Assembly (NCBI GenBank): GCA_007922195.1
Contig: ML682059.1
Coordinates: 17,378,205-17,442,204 of the forward strand
Direction of reading: 5' to 3'
Source of the DNA: Podocnemis expansa
Lineage: Eukaryota; Chordata; Testudines; Podocnemididae
DNA: 64,000 nucleotides
Position 1 is the first letter of the stretch, and every line of letters starts with the position of its first letter. The notes under the pieces were generated by a model that worked only from the letters and a program-made list of their open reading frames with translations, had not been told where the DNA came from and made no database searches. Positions 32,734-44,997 of the stretch are shown here, piece after piece. The position numbers were made by a program, and so were the translations under genes.

Positions 32734-33161
32734 GGCTATGTCTACACGCACATCATTATTTCAAAATGAGTTATTTTGAAATAAAATCCTTATTTCAAAA
32801 TAAGTTAATTTGAATTAAGAAAATGTTAATTCAAATTAAAGGAAAGCCTGCTATTGAAACACCTGTTATTTTGAAATGGTTATTTTGAAATAAGGCCAAT
32901 TGGACATGTTGTTTCAAAACAGTTGTTTTGAAACAATTGTGTTGTTTTGAAACAACATGTCCAACCAGCCTTATTTCGAACATTTTGAAATAACAGCCGT
33001 TTTGAAATGAATGGGTTTTAAGCTGTTTCGAAACGACGGTTCTTATTTTGAAATGATGGATCCCGTCATTTTGAAATAAGAAAATGTTGTGTGGACCTAA
33101 TCTCTTTTATTTCAAAATAACCAGTGTTATTTTGCAATAAAAGAGATGTGTAGACATACCC
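32734..33161. mobile_element. Harbinger-type MITE, palindrome family B (428 bp)
   Basis: Ends are GGCTATGTCTACACGC and GTGTAGACATACCC, with TAG at 32731-32733 and 33162-33164. It is nearly collinear with the element at 37140 before that one's nested insert. The interior is made of TTATTTTGAAATAA, GTTTCAAAAC and CGAAACG palindromes. Confidence 0.85.
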
Positions 33162-33825
33162 TAGGTGATTTCAGCATAATTCTCGCAGCAACATGTAAAA
33201 GAATATTTCTGTTGCTTCTTATCAAATATGCTGTTTTGCAATACACTGACCAAATTTACCAGGCATGCTGCTAAATATTATTTCATATTAGAAAAGATCT
33301 GCTACATGTGTATGGAAAAAAGGTGTGTTGTGTTTAATAGACAAGATGGGAGGGAGAGATGTAACATGAACAATGAACATATTAAATTTTACTCAAAAAA
33401 GTAGTTATAGAACCTCTGATGCAGTGGTGATTTTTATGGTGCCCTTCCTAGCAAAAGAGTGCAGTCACCCAAGAAGGCCTTTTAATTTAACTATAGTTAA
33501 TTTAAATGGAGCAGAATAACAGTGAGAACAATACAGTAAGAACCAAAAGAATCAAATTAGTGTATTGAATAGCTCCCTTGTTTACAAGCTACATTCTGCC
33601 TCATCTCATTCTTAGGTTCGATCTCTAACAAACTCAGCATGGTCTATGTAATGATGGCAAAGCCAGAGTTAAACTCTCTTCTCTACAGCACCATAATGAA
33701 TGGAAACATGATCTTGCCAGTGTAAATGTAATCTGCTGAGGTGCATGGAGTTGGCAAAAATGATTCTTTGATATATAAAGAGGTGACTAGTGAATAAGAG
33801 TAGAGAGGTGATTTTCCCTCTGTAT

Positions 33826-34603
33826 ATGACTGATACTGGAATACTTTGTGCAGTTCTAGTGTCCTGTAGCTGGCCGTTCTCATGTTCAGCCAGCAGCTTC
33901 ACAGGTCTTTCAATCACCCCATCCTCAAGTGGGCCCTGCCAGGTCATATAAAGCAGGCTTTATACTCCCCTGTCCTCTGTTATAACAAATGGAAGAGAAG
34001 TAGGGTAAGGGAACCCCAGGCCGCCTACTTCACCAGGAGTGGATCCAGGGCCATAAAAGGGGTGTTGCCAAGTACCTACCTCTCCCTGCCCTTTGGTCAC
34101 TTCCTACTAGGGTGTGGCACCTCCATATCAGACATGGTCACAGCCTTCACATTGTCTGTCAGTGGACAACATACCATTCTTCAGTGCCTCTCTCTGGTTC
34201 TTAGCTCCCAGGAGGGAGAGGCTGCAGATCACTCCTTCCAGAATTGTTTGAGTTTCACAAGTCTTCAGAGTTGTAGTTCTACAACTCCAGCTATCAGTCA
34301 TTTCCTGGTGCAATCTATTACTCCTTTCCCTTTTCCCTGGGCTATCAGTGCTCTTTATAAACTGTCCCTCACATGGATCATGCCCTGCTACAGTTGTTGA
34401 GTGGGAGAAGGGCCTTTCTGTCCCAGTACTGCTCTATGCCTTGCTTTAGTTTAGTGTGGAATCTGCAAGCTATTGAATAGCTGAAGGCATGAAGAAGAGA
34501 GCTGCAAAATAATTTGAATGCTGAAGAAAATGTTATACAATGGGAGGCTTAAAGAGTTCAATCTGGTTAGCTTATGAAGATGTGACTTCATTATAGTGTC
34601 TAT
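33826..34603 (+). mobile_element. CR1 fragment split by a ~600-bp unassigned insert
   Basis: The left piece (33826-33878: GATACTGGAATACTTTGTGC then AGTTCTAGTGTCCTG) is the LEYC-x-x-FWSP stretch. The right piece (about 34484-34603: GAAGAAGAGAGCTGCAAAAT, TATACAATGGGAGGCTTAAA, TTTAGC-like, then GATGTGACTTCATTATAG) follows it in CR1. The intervening ~600 bp matches nothing that I recognise. It contains a 172-codon frame on + (33882-34400) without recognisable domains. Confidence 0.6.
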
Positions 34604-35336
34604 GGCTGTGTTCACACGGCACTTTTGTTTCGAAACAACCTTGTTGTTTCGAAACAAAAAAAACCATGTTCACACGACGCACAGTTGTTTCGAAACAAGG
34701 GNNNNNNNNNNNNNNNNNNNNNNNNNNNNNNNNNNNNNNNNNNNNNNNNNNNNNNNNNNNNNNNNNNNNNNNNNNNNNNNNNNNNNNNNNNNNNNNNNNN
34801 NNNNNNNNNNNNNNNNNNNNNNNNNNNNNNNNNNNNNNNNNNNNNNNNNNNNNNNNNNNNNNNNNNNNNNNNNNNNNNNNNNNNNNNNNNNNNNNNNNNN
34901 NNNNNNNNNNNNNNNNNNNNNNNNNNNNNNNNNNNNNNNNNNNNNNNNNNNNNNNNNNNNNNNNNNNNNNNNNNNNNNNNNNNNNNNNNNNNNNNNNNNN
35001 NNNNNNNNNNNNNNNNNNNNNNNNNNNNNNNNNNNNNNNNNNNNNNNNNNNNNNNNNNNNNNNNNNNNNNNNNNNNNNNNNNNNNNNNNNNNNNNNNNNN
35101 NTGCCTGCAGCCCCCTTTCTGGGGCTGCAGGGTGAGCCAGCAGCGGCTCACCCCCAGGGGTAACGAAATAGCATGTTCACACAGTGAACTTGCTATTTCG
35201 TTTCCCGCTTTTTTTCTTATTTCGAATTAACATTTTGTTAATTCGAAATAAGATATTTCGAAATAAGCTGTTGTTTCGAAACAAGTTGTTTCGACACAAC
35301 TTGTTTCGAAATAACCCTGTGCGTGTGAACACAGCC
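34604..35336. mobile_element. Harbinger-type element with variant ends, containing a gap
   Basis: Ends GGCTGTGTTCACACGGC and GCGTGTGAACACAGCC are well matched inverted repeats, flanked by TAT at 34601-34603 and 35337-35339. The subterminal TTGTTTCGAAACAA palindromes are almost undecayed, suggesting a young family. A short hairpin (GCAGCCCC/GGGGCTGC) lies at 35107-35130. Confidence 0.85.
34702..35101. other. Assembly gap of exactly 400 N
   Basis: A run of N inside the preceding element, probably a fixed-size placeholder over a GC-rich or hairpin core. Confidence 0.95.
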
Positions 35337-35339
35337 TAT

Positions 35340-37136
35340 GTGTCTTCACAAAAAGAAAACACCAACTATTAAAGAACTCTTTAATCTGGTGGAGAGAGGC
35401 AGAACAGGAATGGTAGCTGGAAGCTGAAGCCAGAAAAACTCAAATTAGAGAAAAGGAACAAATTTTTAAAAGTGTGAGTGATTCATTCACTGAGATAAAC
35501 AATCAAGTTATGACATGGATTCTCCATCTCATGATGTGTTCAGACAAAGACTAGGTGCCTTTCTAGAAGATATGTCTTAGTGAAACACTAGTGCTTCTGT
35601 TACATGCTTGTGAGAATCATCTCACTGAATGCTGTTGTCATAGATCTTGAGTTGCTACAGGTACAAATATAACAAATCTGAGAACAACAAAAAACATGGA
35701 ACTTTTTTTTTTTTTTCTAGAAGATGAAAATAAAATTAGCTCATTGGCTGGATACACAGTGGAAATTACTAGCAAATATTTTGTTCCCATTCTGGGTTTT
35801 TAAAATCCTGGAAGAGACTATAGACTACTATTGTGGAAGTCAGGGCTAAAAGTAGCTTTCTTTCTGCCAACCCAACCAGTGGTTAAAGTAAGGGGGGACA
35901 CACAGAAATGCAGTTCCAGGGCTCCCTATTGTTAGGCTGGCAGTGTTCCGGGCCCTGTAAAAATAGAGGAATGCGCTGGAATACAGCATTCTGGTGGCTC
36001 CACCTTAAACACTGTTCCACCTTAAGCCTAGCCAGCAGAGAGCTATGGCAGGCTGGGAGTTTGTGAATCTCCCCCCTGCAGGGTGGAACAGCTTGTGGCT
36101 GGAAGCAGCTTCTAGCCACTCAGTCAGCCTGCAAACAGCTGAGCTAAGGGCTTTGAGAGGGCTGCTGGGGGTTTTGTGTGTGTGTGCACGCACACACGCG
36201 TCTGTGTGTGTTTCTGGTGGTGTGTTTTAGGGCAGGGAGTAGGTTCTGGGGATGGGTATTTGGGGCCCCATCCATGCAGGAGGGTTCTGGGGCCCACCAA
36301 ATTATATTGTAACCCCTGGACCCAGCTCTCATGGTATTAATTCAAATGTGTAAAAAAAGATCTTTACAACTATAATTAACATTATTTCTGATTAACTGGT
36401 TATCTTAAAAAAAAAAAACAAAGCAAACAAACAGGATCTGAGTGATCACGTTGGTGAAGAATTTCTGAATATTCAACTCCTCAGTTGAGAATTCAGGTAG
36501 AAAGAGTAGAAAAAAAGTCTGACAGCTACAATAAGCTGTATAAGAGAAGTAAGGGGGCCAAGCTAAAGTCGAAAAGAAGAAGGAAAAAGCCAAGAATAAA
36601 ACTAAAGAAAAAGAGGCTAAAAGAATCCAGATTCAAAAAGAACCACAAGGCCAAACCTCATGTGAAGGTACAGGAAGACTCCATGCCCAAAGTTGAGTGT
36701 AAGAAATAAAGAAAGACCAAATATAAAGTTAAAGCCTCAGGGAGAAATTGAGAGATGAAGAGAAGCAACAGCTGAAGGACAGAAATCTAACATCCTAGAG
36801 AAGAAAGAAAACACAGTAGACTAAGAAAAACCCTCCCAGCAAAGAGACTTTACATATTCTTCCTTCTCCTCCACTATGATTTATAATTAGGCTGTTCAAT
36901 ATTAATAAATGATTTGGAAACTAATAGAGAATATATAAAACTATACATATACCTGGTATTAGTGGTGTGTTCCTGGTATATCCCTAATAAAGCACTCCCC
37001 TCTGTAGATACAACCTGAGCCTGTTTGTGCCCTGTAATCTTGCCTATATAGCATAATAAATTCCCCACAGTGTCTCCTAGCAATTTCGGGGAAAAAAATA
37101 AGATGCCTGTAAATTACTCTCAAAACAGTTTTTCTT
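35340..37136. other. No gene recognised; microsatellite and lysine-rich frame
   Basis: A GT/CA microsatellite with an internal self-complementary stretch (TGTGTGTGCACGCACACA) lies at about 36174-36212. A 74-codon frame at 36485-36709 (+) is extremely rich in Lys and Arg (KLKSKRRRKKPRIKLKKKR). It is preceded by a pyrimidine-rich CAG that could look like a splice acceptor, but has no convincing donor. I treat it as low-complexity A-rich DNA and not a gene. Confidence 0.4.
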
Positions 37137-37139
37137 ATA

Positions 37140-38349
37140 GGCTATGTCTACACACACATTGTTATTTCGAAATAAGGACTTTGAAATGAGTTATTTTGAA
37201 ATAAAGTCCTTATTTTGAAATAAGTTAATTTGAATTAACAAAATTTTAATTCAAATTAAGGGAAAACCTGCTATTGAAACAGCTGTTATTTCAAAATGGT
37301 TATTTCAAAATAAAGCCATTTGGACATGTTGGCTATGTTCACACAGGGCAGGCTTGTTTTGAAACAAGACGTTTCGAAACAAGCTGTTTCGAAATAACAT
37401 GTTATTTCGAAACACCTTATTTCACAGGACAAAAACTTTGTCTGCAAAATAAGGGAGCGAAATAGCAGGTCCACAGTCTGGACCTGCTATTTCGCTTGGG
37501 GAGGGGAGTGCAGCCACTCGCAAGGTGCAGCGTAGAGGGTCACTGCACCCCACGGGTGCCTGCAGAGGGCTGCAGGCACCGGCGGAGTCAGGCGCGGGGC
37601 TGTGCCTCACTCCACCGGTGCCTACAGGGGACTACAGGCACCGCCCCTCACCTGGAGGGTGCCTGCAGTCCCCTGCAGGCACCCGCCAGGAGAGGTGCAG
37701 CAGGGTGCCTCACCCCAGAGGCTTTAAAACCTCGGCTGCCCCCAAACCTGGCGGCGCAGCCCTGGCACGCAGCTGGAACCCGCTGCTGCCAGCGCCAGAG
37801 TAAGCGCTCGCCTGGAATCCCTGGCGCTACCTCTCCTGCTGGAGGCATGGCCGGGGTTACCCTGGCCACGCCCCTGGGATTCCCCGGCGTCTCCGGCAGG
37901 GGTGGCAGCACCGGGGATTCCGGGCAGGTGCTTAGTCCGGCCCCAGCAGCAGTGGGCTCCAGCCACGCGCCGGGGCCGTGCCGCAAGGTTTGGGGGCAGC
38001 CGGGGCTTTAAAGCCCCTGGGATGAGGCGCCCCACTACCCCTCTTCTGGCGGGTGTTGTTTCAAAATAAGAAGTGTGTGTGGACATACCCGTTGTTTTGA
38101 AATAGCTGTTTCAAAACAATGGTGTTGTTTCGAAACAACATGTCCAAACGGCCTGATTTTGAAATAACCAATTTGAAATAACAGCTGTTTCGAAACAATC
38201 AGGGTTTAACCTGTTTCAAAACAGCAGTTCTTATTTCGAAAGGACGGGATCTGTCCTTTGGAAATAAGAAAACGTCATGTGGACCAAATATCTTTTATTT
38301 TGAAATAACCAGTATTATTTCAAAATAAAAGTGCTGTCTAGACATACCC
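37140..38349. mobile_element. Harbinger-type MITE, palindrome family B, host of a nested element
   Basis: Ends are GGCTATGTCTACACAC and GTCTAGACATACCC, with ATA at 37137-37139 and 38350-38352. Without the nested element (37331-38090 plus one GTT) it is about 450 bp and collinear with the 32734 copy, including the TTTGGACATGTTGTTTTGAA stretch at the insertion point. Confidence 0.85.
37331..38090. mobile_element. Harbinger-type foldback element nested in another MITE (760 bp)
   Basis: Ends GGCTATGTTCACACAGG and GTGTGTGGACATACCC are flanked by GTT at 37328-37330 and 38091-38093. The GC-rich core is itself an imperfect inverted repeat: the left side near 37700-37765 (GAGGCTTTAAAACCTCGGC, AAACCTGGCGGC) pairs with the right side near 37975-38030 (AGGTTTGGGGGCAGCCG, GGCTTTAAAGCCCC). 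Short direct repeats with GGTGCCTGCAG lie at 37550-37690. Frames here are not genes. Confidence 0.85.
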
Positions 38350-38352
38350 ATA

Positions 38353-41300
38353 AAGTATATGCTTACGTTATGTGAATTTAGAAAATGGTAGGTAATAACT
38401 GTGGTATAGACATAAGTGGACTTTTCTATTTCTCCTTGCTTTAATCAATATCATTTTCACAATTACTGTATCAATGCCAAAAGTTCTGAGATTCTGAATG
38501 TTATACTGAAAGCCTGATAGATCATTCCAAACTTGGAAAAAAGCAGAGGTCATGTGTGACAGGCTGCTTCCCAGATCCAGTCCAGTCTGCCACTGTGACC
38601 CCCCCAGGTCCCACTCTTGAATCCCAATTCACTCATTTTTGCCAAGTGACCACTCACTCCTGGGTCAGTACACTCTGGCTTCTGGCATACAATTGGCTCC
38701 AAGCAGTGGGTGTATGCCCTCTGGCTACTCAAGAGATGGTCCCCAAGTGTGCACCCCTGACCCCAGTTACCACACCAGGAGCCACTATCAATGGAGATTG
38801 GGACCTTCACCCAATCACCATACGGTAAAGTCTGTCCATTTAACAAAGAAATGGATCATGCCCACCCTTCCTCACCCAAACCCTCTCAAGAGCACAGCTT
38901 TAGGTGAAACAACTACTAGTTTATTGATCAGATTATAATTCTAAGTGAGAATATGGCTAATAACAGCAGAATCACAATACAAATGAGTCAAGAGTGACCA
39001 CAAGGAAATAAAATGTAAAAGACACATACTACCCTAACATCTCTACTTAAACTGACCTCATAGTCCAACTTTATGCTCAAGGTGTTCAGCTGGCAGATGT
39101 TCGTACAGTTAGTCTCTGCCTGAGGCCGAGCAGGGTCCAGATCTTAGATCTGTTTCAAGATTGAGATTCCTAGGCCAAAAGCCCCAAATTGCTTCAAGCG
39201 TCTCTCTTCATTTTCACTTCCCCTCACCACTCCCATTCAGGGCAAGGGTGATCTCTTTGATTTAGTCTGAGCCACCTTAATAGCATATCTTCGCTGTCTT
39301 CTCCATGTCCTTGTTCGCTCATGGCTATGGCTGTTTACATGTTGCTGGGAGAGAGTTCTGTCTGCCTTCCACACCCTTGAGCCATGGAAAACATGTTTCA
39401 CCTCTGTGAATATGGATAAGGCTGCAAGAAACATGATGCCATAGTAATCATGTACAATAGGTTTGAGCCTCCATAAAGAAACCTTGCATGGTGTAACTGG
39501 CATAAAATACATAATCCCAGTATATAAGTGAACAGAACAATCATATAGATTGTAACCTGTGACATCATGCCAACCTGCTTTCAAATTATATAGAAATACA
39601 TTTTTAAAGTAATATTTCACTAAAAGCATTTGCTATATTGAAATGGATATGCAGAATATGAAACTCAAAAGTTTGGAAAACTGAAAACTAAAAGAAGTTT
39701 GAAGTTATGCAACATCCAGAAGAACACCAAGTTTTTTAGATAGTGGAGCAGTATTGTAAATTAAAGCATATACTGTACTCTTTACCATGTTAATCATGTA
39801 TGATTAATATTTTTATTTAGCACAAGGCCCAGTCAAAGTCCAACAGCCTTCACTGGGAGATTGAATTGATTTTTGAAGAATGAGACTCCTTGGTATTATA
39901 TAATTGCATAGTGAAATTCAGAATTCAGCAAATCTCCTCCTGACAATTATATTTTCTTCAACGTCATTTTTTTTCCCAACCACACAGCCTGTCTGCTCTT
40001 CACCTTACATCTAAAAAATGTATAAGGATAAAAACAAACTTTCTTAGGTATGTAATTATTTTGTATGTGTTAGACTAAATGTGCTAAAGTGTGGGATGGT
40101 TTAAGTAATGTTTAAATGAATTCTGTAAGTGCTATTTTTGCTGTCTAGCAGGAGTATTCAGTATCATTCCTGGGTAATTACTGAATTCATTTATTTAGAT
40201 ATGTGATTACAGTGCCCCTAAGATCCAGGAAAACTTTTGTAATAGCCATTTGTCAGTGTAGACTTTAGCTGGCATGTACAGAGGAGGCATTTGTATGATA
40301 GTTTTGAAACATCAAAATAAAGTGTAAAGGTTTCTGTTAAAAAAACATTTAAGAATATATATTAACATTAAGAATGGAAAGTGTACTTAAATTGTTAAAA
40401 GCAGAATCAAATATTTCAAAAATTAGAAGCAGCACGATTTCAAATAAAATACATAAAAGTTTCCTACTTGCATGGCTAAGAAGATTTATCTCACAGATTG
40501 ACCTGATGAACTATCAATTACTATGGCAGATAGGAAATAAACAAGAATGAACAAAGACTTTGCTTGGTTTTGCCCAAGTGTCCCCGAGATTTTATTTACC
40601 TGAAATCTGAGTTTTACTTAGCAAGGGAAATTTGCCCCAAGATCCAGCAACATGATAAACTAATAGTTCACAATAAAGGTTTGATGATAGTTCACGTTAA
40701 TTCGAAGCATCTTTCTGCTAATGACATTCGCCTCACAGAATTTTCTGCTTTGAGCCCTGGACAACTCATGGCAATATAAACTCTGTGCTTTGGCCTTCTC
40801 TAGGATACATTTTTATGACACAAACCACATGGCTTGTATGTAACCACAAATTTGTTTACATAACTTAAGACATGAAGTTTTGCAAAGATTTGCTACTGGA
40901 CATCACTTTATAATATAAAATTTAATGTGAAGAAAGTTCCCCACTATTCACTGTTTCTATGAGTCTTTAAGAAAAATCTGAATCTTGCATATGTTGGTCT
41001 TCTATTATTTATTTACAAAATCTTGAACTGTTATCTTTTCTATTTCAAGAGATACCAAGTTCTTGACCCAGAGGAAAAAGTCCAGCAGATCCATTATGCA
41101 AGTTATATTGAGTTAATACAAGCCATACTGAGAAAGGTATCTCATAGCTTGCCTTTTCTGATATCAGTTTATTTGAAAGAATGACAGTAACGGGCAGAAG
41201 TAGTATACTGGAAAAATGTTCTTCATTGTAGTAACAGTATTCATGCCATCACAGATCCATTCCCCAGCCCCTATCCCACATGAATGAGCTTGGTATTGGG

Positions 41301-41364
41301 GAGAAATGAAGGAAAAAGAGGGAGCAGAAATCTATTGTCCAGACCACCAAACATAGAATAGAAC
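38353..41364. other. No gene recognised
   Basis: A GC-rich block at 38555-38900 reads like part of an unassigned LTR-type or other repeat; a minus-strand frame spans 38550-38846 without known domains. The remainder to 41364 is AT-rich, with no open frame above about 130 codons and no recognised element. Confidence 0.4.
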
Positions 41365-41690
41365 CAGGGCGGGTCCGCCCATAGAGGTGGCCTATGTGGT
41401 CGCCTAGGGCACCATCCTCTAGGGGGTGCCAAGGGGTGGGCTGGTGCTGGGGCCAGTGACCTTCCTGTCCTGCTCCACTGTCATCTGGCCTTAGGTGGGG
41501 ACCTGGAACTGGCTGGGGGAGCAAAGCCACCACCATGATTTGGCTCAACAGACCATGCGGTACCCCCCCTCACATGGTGAGGTTGGGGGTGTGTGATGGG
41601 GCCCACCATTTGGCCTAGCCCAGCCCACCGAGGGTAGGGGGGATAAAATCTCAGGCACCTAGGATGCCAAAATCCCTTGCACTGGTCCTG
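41365..41690. mobile_element. hAT-type MITE (326 bp)
   Basis: It starts CAGGGCGGGTCCGCCC and ends GCACTGGTCCTG. Both sides have a perfect 8-bp duplication AATAGAAC (41357-41364, 41691-41698), diagnostic of the hAT superfamily. The interior is GC-rich and non-coding. Confidence 0.85.
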
Positions 41691-41919
41691 AATAGAACTA
41701 CTAAGTGTCTACAACTTGAAGGTATGCCCTTTGCATGTGGAGAGGAGAGGAGAGGAGAAAAAGGATAGAATTAACCAGAAGCAATGAATAATTCCCATTA
41801 CAAAGAGCTAGCTTAATATGTATATGAAGGAAGGACAGAGAGTAGGGAAGAGGAAAATATTTAATTCTGTTAAATGTTTATGAATTGAGCCATGGATTTT
41901 ACAAGTCTAATAATGTAAT

Positions 41920-42428
41920 CAGGGCCGTCACTTGGGGGGAGTGCAGGACCCAAGACAAATCACCCCCAGAGGGGCCCCCACTAACCCCTCCCTGGCACTG
42001 GGGCAGGGCTGGCCCAGGGGAGGGGCAGGCCACTACACCAGCCGTCCCATGCTGGGGACCGGGCTAGCTATCCAAAAGGGCCTCCTGCTTCAGGGCTGTC
42101 GGTCAGTCCCCCACTCCCAGCCATGCGCGCTGCCCTTAGCTCTGTGCCAGAGCAGGGGGGAGAGGGCAGGAGGTAGCATGGCTGGGGCGGGGGGTAGCAA
42201 TACAGGCCCTATGCTGCTTCCCACCCCCTCCCTGCTGCTCCGGTGCAGAGCCGAGGGCAGTGCGCGTGGCTGGGGGGAGTATGGACTGGCGGTGCTGAAC
42301 AGAGCTGCCGTTTTTGGCCGGTTCACCCAGTCCCTGGCATGTGGGGGGCAGCAGTGCAGGCCCCGTGGGGCTCCTCAAAGCACGGGGCCTTTGGCTGCCC
42401 CACTTGCCCTACCCTAGGGATGGCCCTG
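41920..42428. mobile_element. hAT-type MITE (509 bp)
   Basis: It starts CAGGGCCGTCACTTGG and ends AGGGATGGCCCTG, flanked by AATGTAAT (41912-41919) and AGTGTAAC (42429-42436), an 8-bp duplication with two changes. The open frames across it on both strands are compositional. Confidence 0.75.
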
Positions 42429-42640
42429 AGTGTAACTGAAGCAATGTGAAGTCATTCTACCAACATGGAAAACAGTGTGTAAAGGGTAAGATTATTTAGA
42501 GGTGCAAAACTCAAACAGTAAAATACATTTTAGATGAAATTTTGACATCCTTGCTCACTGTGAAGATAGCACCCTATTATATAAGCAATCTCATTCACCT
42601 AAATTCTCATCATGATTGAGAATATATACTCTCTCAAGCC

Positions 42641-43440
42641 TTGAAAGGTAACTCACTCCTTGCTCACAGGCAGCTCCTAACCTTAAGCAAATACTCACAA
42701 GCAACTACACACCATACAACTGAAACCCTATGGCAAGTACTTACACCTGCAACAAACCCATTTGCCAGCTCTGGCCTACATATTTACTCAAGTCACACCA
42801 TTATAGTACCGAAACAAATCAGCCCCTCCATCAGGAGCTTATTCACTTGCATATCTTCCAATGTGATATCTGTCATCATGTGCCAACCATGTCACTCTGC
42901 CGTATAAATTGGCCAAAGGGGTCTCTTTGCAAAAGTATAAATGGCCACAAATCAGACATCAAAATGGTAGCATTCAAAAACCTATAGGCTGAGCACTGTC
43001 TCCTCAGACTTTCTGTAAACAAGATGACATTTACAGTGCTTCAACAACAACAACAAATCTTTGATGGTAGGCTTCAGTGTGAAACTGCAAACAGTAAACA
43101 GTAAAATGTATTTTACTGTTTGAGTTTTGCACAGAGCTGGAATTCATATGCAAATGTGACACCATCAGTGTAGGTTAGAATGAGGACCTACAATGGCTAC
43201 CTCACTAGCAATAGTAATTCATATTTTCACTTTTTCATCTATATTTTCACACTGTTTGAATCGAAACCACTTGCTTGATTTGCTGAAAGCATCTGAATGT
43301 ACCTTGTGACTTACCTTTCTCAGTTTATATATGTTCACCTACATACTGCAGTTTCCATTTCATGCATCTTATGATGTGGGATTATACCCATGAAAGTTCA
43401 TGCAATAAATGAATTTATTAGTCTTTAAAAGTGACATTAA
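42641..43440 (+). pseudogene. Penelope-like element, C-terminal fragment with GIY-YIG remnant
   Basis: From 42641 the frame reads HRQLLTLSKYSQATTH, then SIRSLFTCISSNVISVIM and CQPCHSAV. After a shift it reads GSLCKSINGHKSDIK. This is the FTCxSxNVVYxIxCxxC entry to the GIY-YIG endonuclease followed by its RxNxHxxDI block; the YIG motif itself is lost. Downstream, 43350-43440 carries the family's terminal sequence (TGTGGGATTATACCCATGAA, TTTATTAGTCTTTAA). The reverse transcriptase part is absent. Confidence 0.65.
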
Positions 43441-43691
43441 TCAGTAACTTCCCACTAGTTTAACTTTGTATTTTTACTTTGCCTTGTCATAGTTCTAAAA
43501 CATAGTTTTTTGAGTACAGCTTTGAATGAGTATGAAAGGATTTTTAAAAGAGCTTTCATTTTTTTGAAAGCTAAACTAAATAGTTTATTTAAGTGGGCAG
43601 TGGATGAAAGAAGTCCACTTCATTTAACATATGTTTGGGTTTCAGTAATACTGGGTTTTAATGCCATTCTTTATGATATAACAACACCTAG

Positions 43692-43860
43692 TTTTTCTAT
43701 AGTGCTTATCATGAGTAGATCCCAAAGCACTTTACAAAGGATTTCAGCATCATTACCCCCATTTTATAGATGTGGAATCTGAGGCACGGCAACTCTCCAA
43801 GGTCACCCAGCAGAGGTCTCCTGTGTTCCAAGTGCAGGCTTATTGACTAAGCCACATAGT
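43692..43860 (-). repeat. MIR-type SINE, reverse orientation
   Basis: AAAGCACTTTACAAAGG, CATTACCCCCATTTTATAGA, GGAATCTGAGGCACGG and CAAGGTCACCCAGCAG are in the order of an inverted MIR/CORE-SINE, ending near GACTAAGCCACAT. Confidence 0.7.
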
Positions 43861-44978
43861 CTATGGCATAAAAGAACTTATCTTATTATTTATTTTAGGG
43901 AGGAGCATGTATCTGTAAATCAATTTTTAGAAAGCCTGGGTTCATAGTAGACAGCACTTCAACAGGTTTAAGCTTTCTATTTCACTCAGATAACTGATAA
44001 GAAGAGAAAATGTTGTGAATTAATAAACTGTGAAAGGTTCTCTAACAATCAGCAGAAAGTCAGCATACTACATCACAAAATATTCTCTTTGTTTAGTACT
44101 GGATTCCCCTACCCCTACATGTATATATGAGTACAACTTCATTGATCAAACAGTTCCATTGGTGTCAATGGAAACTGTATGAGCTCAGTACATTTGGAAG
44201 TACTGCATAGTCATTTAGAAATTATCTCAAACAAGGATTTTTGAGACTACCTTTTTTCAGAAATTAAGGAGACCCTAGAATCTCAAGAGTTAGACAGAGA
44301 AAAGATCTATTAGACTTGGGCGACCAAACATGGCTTTTCCAATGTGGTGCAAATTACAGAAATCAAGTATAGGACATACTGTGTATTTATCAGATAAAAC
44401 TGTGTGTTTTGAAACTATATGGAACATAAAAGTGACTCAGGAATCCCATTGTGATCAGCTCCTAGCCCATTTTTGTGCATCCTTGAAGGAAAGTTCAGCA
44501 TAAGACAGTCACTATGATACAGGAGAAATGCTAAGAATATATTCTTCAGGATCATATATCAATGGGCAGCTTCCCTAATTGTGTTTCTTTTTTTTTTCCT
44601 TGTTATATGAATGCATGGTAATAGAACTGGACTTTAGAATTAGTAGGAATGGGAGAAAACAAAACATAGGTGGTGAAATGTGGAACTAGTATAGAGAAGA
44701 GAAAAACTCTCATAAGGTAAGATATGGAAATCTCTGATCTGGCTTGATGAACAGGTTAAACAAAGTCAATTATTGGCCAAAGTCTCCAGTGTACTTTCTG
44801 TAAAAAAGCTTTATTTAAGAAATAAATTAGTGATAACTCTTGTGGGGGGTATGAGACAAAAGGACCCCCTTTTTCTTTTCTTTTGTAGAAAAGTAGATAA
44901 AAATTTGGGTCATAAAACAATTCAATTTGCTATTGTAAAACCAATGTAATTCTTTTCATTTTTTGTTTTAAATTTAAT
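43861..44978. other. No gene seen
   Basis: AT-rich flank of the R4/Dong-like element. No recognisable repeat or open frame. Confidence 0.5.
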
Positions 44979-44997
44979 TATATATATATATATATAT
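44979..44997. repeat. (TA)n target tract, 5' side
   Basis: A TA run abuts the 5' start of the R4/Dong-like element. A matching TA tract (48470-48480) follows its 3' end. This suggests insertion into a TA microsatellite, as known for Dong-type elements that target simple repeats. Confidence 0.7.

Noticed and set aside
38550..38846. 98-codon minus-strand frame and overlapping plus-strand frames
   Set aside because: No recognisable domain; overlapping frames on both strands in GC-rich repeat-like DNA.
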